A stretch of 64,000 bases of DNA from Deltaproteobacteria bacterium UBA5205 (GCA_002412715.1 DHVP01000031.1:25704-89703), one strand, 5' to 3'; counted from the first letter of the stretch, positions 16,748 through 25,610 are shown. The notes: a model not told the origin generated them from the letters alone. Numbers and translations: made by a program.

Positions 16748-19210
16748 ATGAGCGAGACTTCTGACGTCATCAGCATAAGGAAGGGGAGCGATCAGAATGA
16801 TTTTTTTCGGAAGATCCTGACAAATCAGCTCACATATTCACTGTCGAAAGATATGTATTCGGCCACACAAAGAGACAAATATACAGCGACAGCCCTTTCG
16901 GTCAGAGCCCGCCTGGTTAAGAACTGGATCGAATCCCAGCAGAGTTACTACAAGAAGGACGTCAAGCGCCTTTACTATCTATCCCTGGAATTTCTCATGG
17001 GAAGGCTGCTGAAAAATTACCTGATAAACATCGATCTTTTGGATGAATATCGAAATGCGATGGAGGTTCTGGCCATAAAGTTGGAGGACGTCTTTGAATA
17101 TGAGTGGGACGCAGGCCTCGGCAACGGCGGCCTGGGAAGGCTCGCGGCCTGTTTCATGGATTCAATGGCGACGCTCGACTATCCCTGCTACGGTTATGGG
17201 ATCAGATACGAGTATGGCATCTTCACACAGCGGATTGTCGACGGCTATCAGGCCGAGGCGCCGGACAACTGGCTGCGCTACGGCAACCCGTGGGAATTCC
17301 CCAGGCCGGAACTCATCTACCCGGTCCGGTTTTATGGACGGGTCGAGACGCACGCCAAAAAGACCGAATGGGTGGATACCAGCGAGATCCTGGCGATGGC
17401 CTACGACTATCCGGTACCAGGCTTCCATACAAATACGGTTAATACGCTGCGTCTCTGGGCCGCAAAATCGACACGCGATTTCGACTTCGATTACTTTAAC
17501 AGCGGGGATTATGTCAAGGCCGTCGAAAACAAGAACAACAGCGAGAACATCTCCAAGGTGCTCTATCCCAACGACCTGTCTCTTGCGGGGAAAGAACTCA
17601 GACTGAAACAACAGTATTTCTTTGTGGCGGCAACCCTCGCCGACATATTCAGAAGATTTAAAAAGTCTTATTGTAATTTCAATGCATTACCCGACAAAGT
17701 TGCGATTCAGCTTAATGATACGCATCCCTCGATCGCGATTCCCGAGATGATGAGAATGCTGGTCGACGATGAAGGGTTGCCATGGGACGTTGCCAGCAAG
17801 CTGACGCGGGATACCATCGCATACACGAATCACACCATTCTCCCCGAGGCCCTTGAAACGTGGTCGGAGGACCTGATGGGGCATCTTCTTCCCAGGCACC
17901 TCCAGATCATACAGGAGATGGACAGGAAGTTTCACATCCAGGTAGCCCGCCGCTTTCCCGAAGAATTCGACAAGGCAGCGCGGATGGGGATCGTCACCGG
18001 AGATTGCGGGAAGGTCGTCAATATGGCGCGGCTCGCCATTGTGGGCAGCCATGCGGTTAACGGCGTCTCCCGCTTGCACAGCGAGCTCTTGAAGAGCCAT
18101 GTCTTCAATGATTTTTATCTCATGTACCCCGAGAGGTTCAGGAACGTCACGAATGGGATAACGCACAGGCGGTGGCTCCTGGATGCAAATCCGGGGCTCT
18201 CCAGTCTCATCACCGAGGCAATAGGAGATGGCTGGACACGGGACCTCGATGAATTGAAGAATCTCGAACCTATGGCGGATGATGCCGGGTTCAGGAACCG
18301 GTTCAACTTCATTAAGAGAGAAAACAAGCTTCGCCTTCGCGCCGCCATGGAACGGGTCTTCAACTCCACGCTGGAGCCGGACTTCCTCCTCGATTGCCAG
18401 GTAAAAAGATTTCACGAATACAAAAGACAACTTCTCAATGTTTTCCACGTCATCACCCTTTACAATCGTCTCAGAGAGGGAAGAGTGCCCGAGGATTTCG
18501 TCCCGAGGATCGTCCTTTTCTCCGGCAAATCGGCTCCGGGATATCTGATGTGCAAGCTTATCATCAAGCTCATACACAATGTGTCCGAGATCATTGCCGT
18601 GCATCCCATGGTAAAGGACCATCTGCAGGTAGTCTTCGTTCCGAACTACGGTGTGACGATTGCCGAGGTGACCATGCCTGCCGCCGACCTTTCCGAACAG
18701 ATATCAACGGCCGGTTTCGAAGCATCAGGGACGGGAAATATGAAATTTGCCCTCAATGGGGCACTTACGATAGGTACCTACGATGGGGCCAATATAGAGA
18801 TCAGGGAAGAGGTGGGGGAGGAGAACTTTTTCCTTTTCGGTCACAGGGCCGAGGAAGTCCTCGAACTGAGGAAGGACTACGACCCGAAGAAGTATATCGA
18901 GGAGAACAAGGAACTCGCCCAGGTGATGCACCAGCTTCAATCGGGATTCTTCTCACCCGAGGAACCCGGGCTCTTCCAGCCCATAGTCCAGTCTTTAATG
19001 GATGGCGACAGGTACTGCGTCCTCGCGGATTATTCTCTCTATATCGCATGCCAGGAAGAGGTTTCTCTCGCGTACAGGAACAGGGACGCATGGACAAGGA
19101 TGGCAATCCTCAACGTCGCCCGGTCGGGCAAGTTTTCCAGCGACCGCGCGATCAATGACTATGCCCGAAATATATGGAACATTTCCCCGGTCGTGCGACA
19201 GTCTCCTTAA
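16748..19210 (+). CDS. glgP: Glycogen/starch/alpha-glucan phosphorylase
   Basis: An 820-aa full-length enzyme of the family. It releases glucose-1-phosphate from alpha-1,4-glucan using phosphate and pyridoxal phosphate. The PLP-binding stretch EASGTGNMKFALNGALT places the Schiff-base lysine at about Lys666. The N-terminal glucan-binding core contains WDAGLGNGGLGRLAACFMDS, the classical substrate loop. The SD AAGGAG is 7 nt before the ATG. No glycogen synthase or branching enzyme lies in the window. The nearby GAPDH and PEP-type protein fit a role in mobilising stored glucan, though they are not in one operon. Confidence 0.95.
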   Translation: MSETSDVISIRKGSDQNDFFRKILTNQLTYSLSKDMYSATQRDKYTATALSVRARLVKNWIESQQSYYKKDVKRLYYLSLEFLMGRLLKNYLINIDLLDEYRNAMEVLAIKLEDVFEYEWDAGLGNGGLGRLAACFMDSMATLDYPCYGYGIRYEYGIFTQRIVDGYQAEAPDNWLRYGNPWEFPRPELIYPVRFYGRVETHAKKTEWVDTSEILAMAYDYPVPGFHTNTVNTLRLWAAKSTRDFDFDYFNSGDYVKAVENKNNSENISKVLYPNDLSLAGKELRLKQQYFFVAATLADIFRRFKKSYCNFNALPDKVAIQLNDTHPSIAIPEMMRMLVDDEGLPWDVASKLTRDTIAYTNHTILPEALETWSEDLMGHLLPRHLQIIQEMDRKFHIQVARRFPEEFDKAARMGIVTGDCGKVVNMARLAIVGSHAVNGVSRLHSELLKSHVFNDFYLMYPERFRNVTNGITHRRWLLDANPGLSSLITEAIGDGWTRDLDELKNLEPMADDAGFRNRFNFIKRENKLRLRAAMERVFNSTLEPDFLLDCQVKRFHEYKRQLLNVFHVITLYNRLREGRVPEDFVPRIVLFSGKSAPGYLMCKLIIKLIHNVSEIIAVHPMVKDHLQVVFVPNYGVTIAEVTMPAADLSEQISTAGFEASGTGNMKFALNGALTIGTYDGANIEIREEVGEENFFLFGHRAEEVLELRKDYDPKKYIEENKELAQVMHQLQSGFFSPEEPGLFQPIVQSLMDGDRYCVLADYSLYIACQEEVSLAYRNRDAWTRMAILNVARSGKFSSDRAINDYARNIWNISPVVRQSP

Positions 19211-19289
19211 AAGTGAAATGCTCCTTGACTTGATTCTTGACCGTGTGATACTCATTTCAAAGTATTCTTCGCCATTCTAAACGAACAGG

Positions 19290-21224
19290 ATGATTATGGA
19301 ACGATATCCGCATATCTTTCAGTCCGGAACTATCGGTAAGCTGGTAACGAGGAACAGGATCAAGTACGCGGCCACGGAAACGAATTTCCCTTACGGCGAC
19401 GGCTATGTCAGCGACCGCGAAGTGGCATACATGGAAGCCCAGGCAAAAGGCGGCGCGGGTATTGTCACGACCCAGGGCGCCTATCCCGATAAGAAAGGGG
19501 AGGGCAAGGGCTTCAAGGGGATGATGTCGATCAATGACGACAGGTTTATCCCCGGGCTTAAGCGCATAGCCGATGTGATCCGGGCCAACGGGGCTCTTTC
19601 AAGCATTCAGATACTTCACTGTGGCAGGGAAGGGGGCATCGAGCTCGATTATTGTCTCATGCCTTCCATCGTTCCGCAAAAGTTGTCCTATTTCAAACCT
19701 CCGCGGGAAATTACGGCGTCAGAGATAAAACAGGCGGTAAAGGATCATATAGATGCCGCAAAACGGGCCAGGCAGGCTGGTTTTGACATGATCGAACTCT
19801 CCGGTATTGTGGGCTATCTCATTTCAACCTTCATATCGCGCTATACCAACAAGAGGGCCGACGAATACGGCGGGGACCTTAAAGCACGGTGCAGGCTGAT
19901 GGTTGAGATCATCGAGGGTGTAAAGGCCGAAGTGGGAGATATGCCCGTAGGTATCCGGCTGTGCGGCCACGAACTCCTCGACGACCGGGGCGGCAACAGC
20001 TTCGAGGAAAGCGTAGAGAGCTTCAGGATAGCCCAGAAGGCCGGAGCTGATTACCTGAGTGTCACCATCGGATGGCATGAATCCTCCCAGTCGGTCATTA
20101 CCAGGGATGTTCCGATGGGGCATTGGCTCCATATCGCAGAAGCAGTGAAGAAAGCGGTTGATGTGCCCGTTATGATGGCATTTCGGCAGTTTGTGCCTCA
20201 CATTCCCGAGAAAGCGATCGCGGGAGGTCAGATAGATTTCGTGGAAATGTGCCGTCCCATGATCGCCGATCCGGAGTTCCCCAACAAGATCAGACAGGGC
20301 AGGGAGAAGGAGATAGTTCCCTGTATTGCCTGTAATGCATGCTTCTCGAGGCTTTACTATCACCAGCCGATCATGTGTTCCGTTCGTCCCAACCTGGGGC
20401 ATGAGGGGGAGGAGGAATGGGGCTATTACAGGTTTAAACCCGCCTTGAAGAAAAAGAGGATTACCATCGTCGGCGGCGGGCCAGCCGGGCTGCAGTGCGC
20501 GGAGGTGGCGGCGCGAAAGGGACACGAGGTCACCCTCTTTGAGAAGAACGACAGATTAGGAGGGAACGTCCTTGTCGCCTCCCTGGTCGATCCCGGTGCC
20601 ATAGAGCTTATGCGGCCCATAGCGACGCTCGAGGAACTTTGCCGCAAGGCCGGCGTTGCCATCCGGCTCGGCGTGGAATGCGATCCGGCGATGGTCACGC
20701 AGGAGGCCCCCGATGTTCTTGTTGTAGCCGTCGGACCGGCTATGAAGGGGGTGTCGACAGGGGTCCTGACCCCGCAGGATGTGATGGTGAAAGACCGGAA
20801 GGTGGGGCAAAGAGTTGCGATCATAGGCGGCAGCGGTGTCGGCCTCGGCATCGCCGTGTACCTGCTGCGTCATGGCGAACACGAGATTACGATCATAGAT
20901 GAAGCCGGAAAACCCGGCAGAGATGTCAATCCCTTCTATTTCTGGCAGTACATGGCGTTAATGAAAAAGAAGAAGGTCAATTTTATGAAGCGTACCAGGG
21001 TGGTTGCGATCGAAAATGGGCGAGTCAGCGTCCTTGGCCCTTCAGGTGAAAGCGCCGTCGAAGCCGACAGCATTATAATGTCTGTCTTTTACCCCGAAGA
21101 AGAGGTGTGGGGCCGAAAAGCATCCAGCGTGGCGAAAGAGGTCTATTTCATAGGCGACGCGAAGAAACCAAGGCGCATTATAAACGCAATCCATGATGGT
21201 TACCGATTAGGGATGGTGCTCTGA
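19290..21224 (+). CDS. NADH:flavin oxidoreductase of the 2,4-dienoyl-CoA reductase/BaiCD type
   Basis: A 644-aa protein with three parts. Residues 1-340 are an Old-Yellow-Enzyme FMN barrel (MIELSGIVGYLISTFISRYT, NKRADEYGG). A 4Fe-4S motif follows with C345, C348, C351 and C363; E. coli-type enzymes have one more residue before the third cysteine. From about 385 are tandem dinucleotide-binding domains (TIVGGGPAGLQCAEVAARKG and VAIIGGSGVGLGIAVYLL). Such enzymes reduce activated C=C bonds, passing hydride from NAD(P)H via FAD and Fe-S to FMN. The stop overlaps a ferredoxin start by one base, suggesting ferredoxin as an electron partner. The true substrate is unknown. Confidence 0.9.
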   Translation: MIMERYPHIFQSGTIGKLVTRNRIKYAATETNFPYGDGYVSDREVAYMEAQAKGGAGIVTTQGAYPDKKGEGKGFKGMMSINDDRFIPGLKRIADVIRANGALSSIQILHCGREGGIELDYCLMPSIVPQKLSYFKPPREITASEIKQAVKDHIDAAKRARQAGFDMIELSGIVGYLISTFISRYTNKRADEYGGDLKARCRLMVEIIEGVKAEVGDMPVGIRLCGHELLDDRGGNSFEESVESFRIAQKAGADYLSVTIGWHESSQSVITRDVPMGHWLHIAEAVKKAVDVPVMMAFRQFVPHIPEKAIAGGQIDFVEMCRPMIADPEFPNKIRQGREKEIVPCIACNACFSRLYYHQPIMCSVRPNLGHEGEEEWGYYRFKPALKKKRITIVGGGPAGLQCAEVAARKGHEVTLFEKNDRLGGNVLVASLVDPGAIELMRPIATLEELCRKAGVAIRLGVECDPAMVTQEAPDVLVVAVGPAMKGVSTGVLTPQDVMVKDRKVGQRVAIIGGSGVGLGIAVYLLRHGEHEITIIDEAGKPGRDVNPFYFWQYMALMKKKKVNFMKRTRVVAIENGRVSVLGPSGESAVEADSIIMSVFYPEEEVWGRKASSVAKEVYFIGDAKKPRRIINAIHDGYRLGMVL

Positions 21225-21415
21225 TGATTCCCGTTATAGATGAAAAAGAATGCACAGGCTGTGGAACCTGTATTGAAATATGCCCGCCCGGTGCCATAAC
21301 ACTCGCGGATGGCAAAGCGCGTATCGCTGAGGATCTCTGCGAAGAATGCGGTTTCTGTGCGCCGGAATGCCCCGTTGAAGCGATTAAAATCCCTTTCCCG
21401 ATCAAAGGACCCTGA
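21224..21415 (+). CDS. 2[4Fe-4S] ferredoxin
   Basis: A 63-aa clostridial-type ferredoxin with two complete CxxCxxCxxxC clusters: C10, C13, C16, C20 and C39, C42, C45, C49, followed in each case by proline. It carries low-potential electrons in the cytoplasm. Its start codon overlaps the stop of the flavin oxidoreductase (TGATG), which couples translation of the two and argues for a functional pair. Confidence 0.93.
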   Translation: MIPVIDEKECTGCGTCIEICPPGAITLADGKARIAEDLCEECGFCAPECPVEAIKIPFPIKGP

Positions 21416-21536
21416 AGAAAAAATCTTACAGCCCTCAAACCATCCCGGCCGTTTTTTAAGATTATTCCATATTTTCCGATAACCACGTAATGGAATGAAT
21501 TCCATCGGCTTGCCGAAAGAACTTCAAGGAGGGGTC

Positions 21537-22493
21537 ATGGCTCAGGGAACGTCGAATATTCTTCTCGAAACGGGGACCAACGAGGTCGAAATACTCGAGT
21601 TGTATGTTGATGAAGAAGGCTACCGGGGCTATTACGGGGTCAACGTCGCAAAGGTCATTGAGATTATCCCCGTACCTAAGAACAAGATAAACCCTCCCGA
21701 TTCGAAGAAAGGAATGGTGTCCGGACTCTTCAATCACCGCAACAAGGTTGTGGTGCTCATCGACCTTGCCATCTGGCTGGGAAAAACCAGGGTTGAAACC
21801 AAACCGTGTAATGTTCTTATCACCGAATTCAATAATGTAGTAACCGCTTTCCTGGTATCGGGGGTCACGAGGATCCATCGCGTCACATGGCAGGATATAA
21901 AGCCTCTCGATGGGTACATGGAAGACGTCAGTGACGCCGTAACGGGCGTTATCGAGCTGGAAAAGAACCTGGTCTTTCTTTTGGATCTGGAGAAGGCAAT
22001 AGCGGAACTGAATCCGGAACTGGCCCTGAAGGCCCCCGCCGGCGGTTCGGTGCCTCTGGAATTCAATCTTGACAGGCCTATCAGGGTCCTTCATGCCGAC
22101 GATTCCAACGTGATCAGGCACAACGTGCGATTACGCCTGGAGGAAAACGGGCACTTTACCGTCCAATCGGTGGGAAATGGCGAGGAGGCGTGGAATTGTC
22201 TCGTCAACATACGGGAAAAAGCTCTTGCCCAGGGCTCTTCCCTGTCTGACTTTGTCGATATAGTATTGACCGATATCGAGATGCCCGGCATGGATGGATA
22301 CCATCTGTGCAAGAGGATAAAGGAAGCGCCGGAATTCAAGGATATTCCCGTCGTACTCTTTTCTTCCCTGATCACCGAGAAACTGGTCCACAAAGGCCAA
22401 TCCGTAGGCGCTGACGGCCAATTCTCCAAACCGGACCTCAGTCTGATGAGTTTCATGAGAGATCTCATCGAAAGAAAGCTCAAAGCGGCCTAA
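21537..22493 (+). CDS. CheV-type chemotaxis adaptor (CheW domain plus receiver)
   Basis: A 318-aa protein started at 21537, where AAGGAGG sits 5 nt before the ATG; an upstream in-frame ATG at 21495 has no SD. A CheW-like domain (residues about 15-165; GYYGVNVAKVIEIIPVP, SGLFNHRNKVVVLIDL) is followed by a response-regulator receiver (about 180-318) with the phosphoacceptor Asp246 in VLTDIEMPGMDGYHL. CheV couples chemoreceptors to the CheA kinase and can be phosphorylated to damp signalling. No other chemotaxis gene lies in the window, so it is an orphan serving a distant array. Confidence 0.9.
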   Translation: MAQGTSNILLETGTNEVEILELYVDEEGYRGYYGVNVAKVIEIIPVPKNKINPPDSKKGMVSGLFNHRNKVVVLIDLAIWLGKTRVETKPCNVLITEFNNVVTAFLVSGVTRIHRVTWQDIKPLDGYMEDVSDAVTGVIELEKNLVFLLDLEKAIAELNPELALKAPAGGSVPLEFNLDRPIRVLHADDSNVIRHNVRLRLEENGHFTVQSVGNGEEAWNCLVNIREKALAQGSSLSDFVDIVLTDIEMPGMDGYHLCKRIKEAPEFKDIPVVLFSSLITEKLVHKGQSVGADGQFSKPDLSLMSFMRDLIERKLKAA

Positions 22494-22773
22494 CGGGAAA
22501 GAGCGTTTCGAAGTTTCAGGGTTTCAGGTGAAAGAATCTCCGTCATGATCGACATGGACTGGTCGTTAAGATCGCGACCGTCGCTCATCGACCCGAAGTT
22601 TTCCATCGATATATCAAATCAAGCATCTCATTGTTTTGTCTCGTCACTCCGGCGAAGGCCGTAAAGCAGGAAATAAGGGGCCTGGCAAAACCCTGCGGAT
22701 CCCGGATCAACTCCTGGATGACGGCGATAGGCGGGGCTTCATGACGGTTCTTGAACATTGAAGCATTTTTACG

Positions 22774-22861
22774 AAAAAAGAGCCACCGGAGTAACAGTCG
22801 GGGGGGATTGAATCCGGTGGCTGTGAGATACTTGATGCATCATAAGTATGCAAAAAGTACA
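22774..22861 (-). ncRNA. Predicted small RNA with a C-rich loop
   Basis: On the minus strand a TTGACC/TATAAT promoter lies just upstream (22868-22895). The predicted RNA of about 88 nt has a first hairpin (ATACTT paired with AAGTAT) and then a terminator hairpin whose 10-bp stem AGCCACCGGA/TCCGGTGGCT is followed by T6. The terminator loop carries six consecutive C, a sequence able to pair with Shine-Dalgarno sites. No gene on this strand needs the terminator. Promoter, length, hairpins and U-tail fit a trans-acting sRNA; it matches no RNA family that I recognise. Confidence 0.6.
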
Positions 22862-22867
22862 GTGGCT

Positions 22868-22895
22868 ATTATAACACGAAGGCACCGGGGGTCAA
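22868..22895 (-). promoter_or_regulatory. Promoter of the predicted small RNA
   Basis: Read on the minus strand: TTGACC (22890-22895), 16-bp spacer, perfect TATAAT (22868-22873). Confidence 0.65.
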
Positions 22896-22955
22896 GCACA
22901 ATTCTCGGGATCGGGCCGCTAGTCCTGGGGACCGGGGTGACCGCTTCAAATTTTC

Positions 22956-22983
22956 TTGACACTGAAACCCACGTTCATATAAT
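22956..22983 (+). promoter_or_regulatory. Consensus sigma-70-type promoter
   Basis: Perfect TTGACA (22956-22961) and perfect TATAAT (22978-22983) with 16-bp spacing, 88 bp before the exported protein gene. It is the closest to consensus that I found in the window. Confidence 0.8.
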
Positions 22984-23071
22984 CTGGTCTTGGACAAACG
23001 TCAAGGGGTTGCCGGCGCGCGTTTGTTCCTCTCCATCATGCATGCACACGATTAAAATAGGAGGAAGGGGA

Positions 23072-24328
23072 ATGTTTGGAAAAGCGAAGATCTTTTCGGG
23101 CGGCGTCCTGCTGTCGGGGATTCTATGCCTGATCACGTTAACAGTATGGACAACACTGGCAGTTTCGGCGGAAAAAACCCCCGTTACACGTTACTGGATG
23201 AGTGTATCAACGGAGAAAAGCGGTTTCCCGGGCATGCCATCAGGATCGATGGGCGGCGGCGGAATGTCGGGTATGGGCATTCCGGGTATGGGGAGTATGT
23301 TTGGTGGAAGCGGCGGCTCGTCGGGAAAGAGACTCCAGCTTCAGGTGAATTCACCAAAATCTCCGCCCGCTGGTCCGCAGGCCACGCATGACATCCCTCC
23401 GGGACAGAATATGGGCCCGACACTGCCGCTTGTTACACCCGACCAGGGGCGTGCAACCCGTTCGGAACCCGCGGAACGGCCGGAGAAGATGGAAAAAGTG
23501 GAAAAACCGAAGATGCGCATGCTCGTTTACTGGGGCTGCTCAGAAACGGTGAAACCCGGTCAGCCTTTTGTACTGGACACTGAAAAGGCAAATCCTGCCG
23601 AATTCGCCAGGGCATTTCAGGGCAGGACCGTCTCCGTGCAGAATGCTCCTTCGCCTCGTCCCGGCTCGGCATATGCCGATTGGCCGAACAAGGTGGATGG
23701 CAAGCAGGTCCCACGGAACAGTTCCCTGGTGGGGAGCCATTTTGTCCAGGGCAATTATCTCCCTGATATTCGTTTCTCCATAGATGACGGTCATGATTTC
23801 ATGGCGCCCGTAGAGTTCACTCTCACAAAGGGTACCCCCGTTGACAGCTTTAATTTCCAATGGAATTCGATTCCCACGGCCACAGGCTATTTCGCGACGG
23901 CCATGGGCCACGACGACAAAACAGGCACGATGATCATCTGGAGTTCAAGCGAAGTGCGGGAGGCGGGCGGTTCGCTCATGAGCTTCCTCTCCGATGAAGA
24001 TGTCCGCAAACTTGTCAAGGAAAGGGTTGTCATGCCCCCGTCTACAACACAGTGCACCATCCCCCGGGGCATCTTCAAAGATGCCGAGGGTGCCGTTATC
24101 CAGTTCATAGCATACGGTGACGAACTGAACATCGTCTACCCGACGAAACCAAAGGATCCGATCTGGGCCGTGAAAGTGAGGCGCAAATCAACATCCATGC
24201 TCCCACTGATGGAAATGGCGGGCCGCGCAGCTTCAGACAGGGAACCCCGCGACCAGGCCCCGCCGCCGGAGAAGAAGGAAGGCTTAATAACACCCGGCAA
24301 AGTGTTGAAGGGATTGTTAGGGTTTTAG
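23072..24328 (+). CDS. Exported protein of unknown function with a Gly/Met-rich segment
   Basis: A 418-aa protein. The ATG at 23072 follows SD AGGAGG and gives a signal peptide ending near TLAVSA. Mature residues about 45-85 are rich in Gly, Met and Ser (GMPSGSMGGGGMSGMG), then a Pro-rich linker, then two similar-looking beta-type segments: MRMLVYWGCSETVKPGQP and, later, NSIPTATGYFATAMGHDD with SGTMIIW-like strands. Proteins with the RMLVYWGC block occur in other proteobacteria as unnamed conserved proteins. Expected in the periplasm or outer envelope. A perfect promoter suggests strong expression. Confidence 0.75.
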   Translation: MFGKAKIFSGGVLLSGILCLITLTVWTTLAVSAEKTPVTRYWMSVSTEKSGFPGMPSGSMGGGGMSGMGIPGMGSMFGGSGGSSGKRLQLQVNSPKSPPAGPQATHDIPPGQNMGPTLPLVTPDQGRATRSEPAERPEKMEKVEKPKMRMLVYWGCSETVKPGQPFVLDTEKANPAEFARAFQGRTVSVQNAPSPRPGSAYADWPNKVDGKQVPRNSSLVGSHFVQGNYLPDIRFSIDDGHDFMAPVEFTLTKGTPVDSFNFQWNSIPTATGYFATAMGHDDKTGTMIIWSSSEVREAGGSLMSFLSDEDVRKLVKERVVMPPSTTQCTIPRGIFKDAEGAVIQFIAYGDELNIVYPTKPKDPIWAVKVRRKSTSMLPLMEMAGRAASDREPRDQAPPPEKKEGLITPGKVLKGLLGF

Positions 24329-24572
24329 AGAAGATAGGTAATTTTTCCGAAAGTCATTCCTGGGGTTTAGCAATCCATCGCGAACATTCAGGGCTCATAC
24401 ATCAAGAGCAAAAAGCGCTCCGCCACGGAGTGGAAAGCGTTTCTGTCATCGGTCTGAGCGCAGATATCGCGATACCGTTCCCGGATGGCAATCTCCTATC
24501 GAAACATTGAAAAGTCTTGATGTTTGCGGTTATTATTGGATCATCGAAAACCGGTAAAGCGTGAGGAGAACC

Positions 24573-25208
24573 ATGATAACTTGGAACGAAAAAGTCAGTA
24601 AGCTGGATCTGACAGGCAAACCCCTGACAGGGGCATTGCTTCGTAAGGCACCCGTTGACCTGGACAGGCTTCAACACAATTATGGATTTGCCCTCAATCC
24701 GGGCAGCAACACTGAAGAAATGATCGAAATGGCCGTAGTGGCAGACGTTTTGAGTCTTTTGTTTCCGTCATTGACGGCGGCGGAAAAGAAGCTTGAGGGT
24801 CCCGGTGCAAGCTCTTTTCCCAGGGACAGGGTACTCGCATTCGTTTGCTGTATATGGTTCTTTACGGCAGTCATTCCCCGTGTCGAAGCCGAAGGATATC
24901 CCCTTGATATGAATAATCTTACCCGGCAGACCGGAGCGTTCCTGTTCAATCCATATGGCGACGAAAACGTACCCGGGCTGATCAAGATCGGCATTCAATA
25001 CTGTAAGGAACTGGGCTCTCAATCACCCGAGGCCGTCATCGAATGGAATAAAGCCTTTTCGCAAATGGTATTCATACATTACGAAAAGTTAACCAATGAC
25101 ATAGACCTGGGAGACTTTGATCTGGACACAACGATCGGTAAAATGCTCACAGTTTTTCTCTCCCTTACCTTCGCGCTCCCAGCCTCGGAACCTGAAGATC
25201 GTGGATAA
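24573..25208 (+). CDS. Protein of unknown function
   Basis: A 211-aa protein that I do not recognise. The ATG at 24573 is favoured by GAGGAG 5 nt upstream. The protein is largely helical, with one hydrophobic stretch (VLAFVCCIWFFTAVIP) that could be buried or a single membrane segment; there is no signal peptide and no clear catalytic motif. It stands alone: 244 bp of featureless sequence precede it, and a 700-bp gene-poor stretch follows. Confidence 0.6.
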   Translation: MITWNEKVSKLDLTGKPLTGALLRKAPVDLDRLQHNYGFALNPGSNTEEMIEMAVVADVLSLLFPSLTAAEKKLEGPGASSFPRDRVLAFVCCIWFFTAVIPRVEAEGYPLDMNNLTRQTGAFLFNPYGDENVPGLIKIGIQYCKELGSQSPEAVIEWNKAFSQMVFIHYEKLTNDIDLGDFDLDTTIGKMLTVFLSLTFALPASEPEDRG

Positions 25209-25332
25209 CAAATCGAGGTACATGGTGTATACTTATCTCAGGCGTTCTTCTAAATTCACGGTGCGTCTGGGCAAGCTTCAGGACCTTGCTCAAACACCAG
25301 TGCCCCCAGGGCGGGGGCGAAACGGCCATTGA

Positions 25333-25360
25333 GACCTCCAAATAATTACACCAGGAGGTC
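25333..25360 (+). promoter_or_regulatory. Shine-Dalgarno-sequestering hairpin
   Basis: GACCTCC (25333-25339) is exactly complementary to GGAGGTC (25354-25360), the ribosome-binding site of the 30-aa ORF that starts 3 nt later. When folded, the SD is fully paired, so translation would depend on opening this stem. Confidence 0.5.
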
Positions 25361-25363
25361 GAT

Positions 25364-25456
25364 ATGGCTGCGAACTTGGCAGCAGTATTCGCGTTACGAA
25401 CGGTGGCAACCTTATTATGTTGGTTGCACCAATCTGAAGGAACATGGCACCGATGA
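25364..25456 (+). CDS. Possible 30-aa leader or micro-protein
   Basis: An ATG with a near-perfect SD (AGGAGG, 5 nt spacing) opens a 30-codon frame (MAANLAAVFALRTVATLLCW and eight to ten further residues) with a hydrophobic first half that could form a short membrane helix. The SD lies in a hairpin. Too short to identify; could be a leader peptide or a small membrane peptide. Confidence 0.35.
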   Translation: MAANLAAVFALRTVATLLCWLHQSEGTWHR

Positions 25457-25530
25457 CCTCGTTGCCAGAAATCAGCAATGCGATGATGCGCAGATCATCT
25501 ATTGTGATAACTGAGGCGAGGTCATAAAGT

Positions 25531-25584
25531 ATGAGCGAACAAGATCGTAGAGTGGAAATGAACAAGGCCCGTGAAGAACGCTAA
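25531..25584 (+). CDS. Possible 17-aa micro-ORF before a terminator
   Basis: ATG at 25531 with GAGG upstream (spacing about 11 nt) opens 17 codons (MSEQDRRVEMNKAREER), highly charged; the stop overlaps the terminator stem. Its placement as the second short frame of a transcript that ends at a hairpin is the only support. Confidence 0.25.
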   Translation: MSEQDRRVEMNKAREER

Positions 25585-25610
25585 GGCCCCTGGAAACAGG
25601 GGCCTTGTTA
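25583..25610 (+). terminator. Hairpin terminator with GAAA tetraloop
   Basis: A perfect 10-bp stem AAGGCCCCTG/CAGGGGCCTT closes a GAAA loop, followed by a short T-containing tract (GTTATT). It ends the micro-ORF transcript just before the integrated element. Confidence 0.65.

Larger units (their letters stand above)
22494..23071. other. 578-bp intergenic region with divergent promoters
   Basis: No convincing protein gene. The left part (22494-22770) shows nothing that I recognise. The middle holds a predicted leftward small RNA (22774-22861) with its promoter, and the right part a consensus rightward promoter for the exported protein starting at 23072. An open frame from 22751 runs into that protein, but its N-terminus lacks an SD and crosses the sRNA hairpin. 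Confidence 0.7.

Noticed and set aside
22751..23071. N-terminal extension of the exported-protein frame
   Set aside because: It crosses the sRNA terminator and both promoters, has no SD, and would bury the signal peptide; ATG 23072 has a strong SD.
25329..25514. A TTG-started 61-codon frame overlapping the micro-ORF
   Set aside because: Its start lies inside the SD-sequestering hairpin and it has no SD; the ATG frame at 25364 is better supported.
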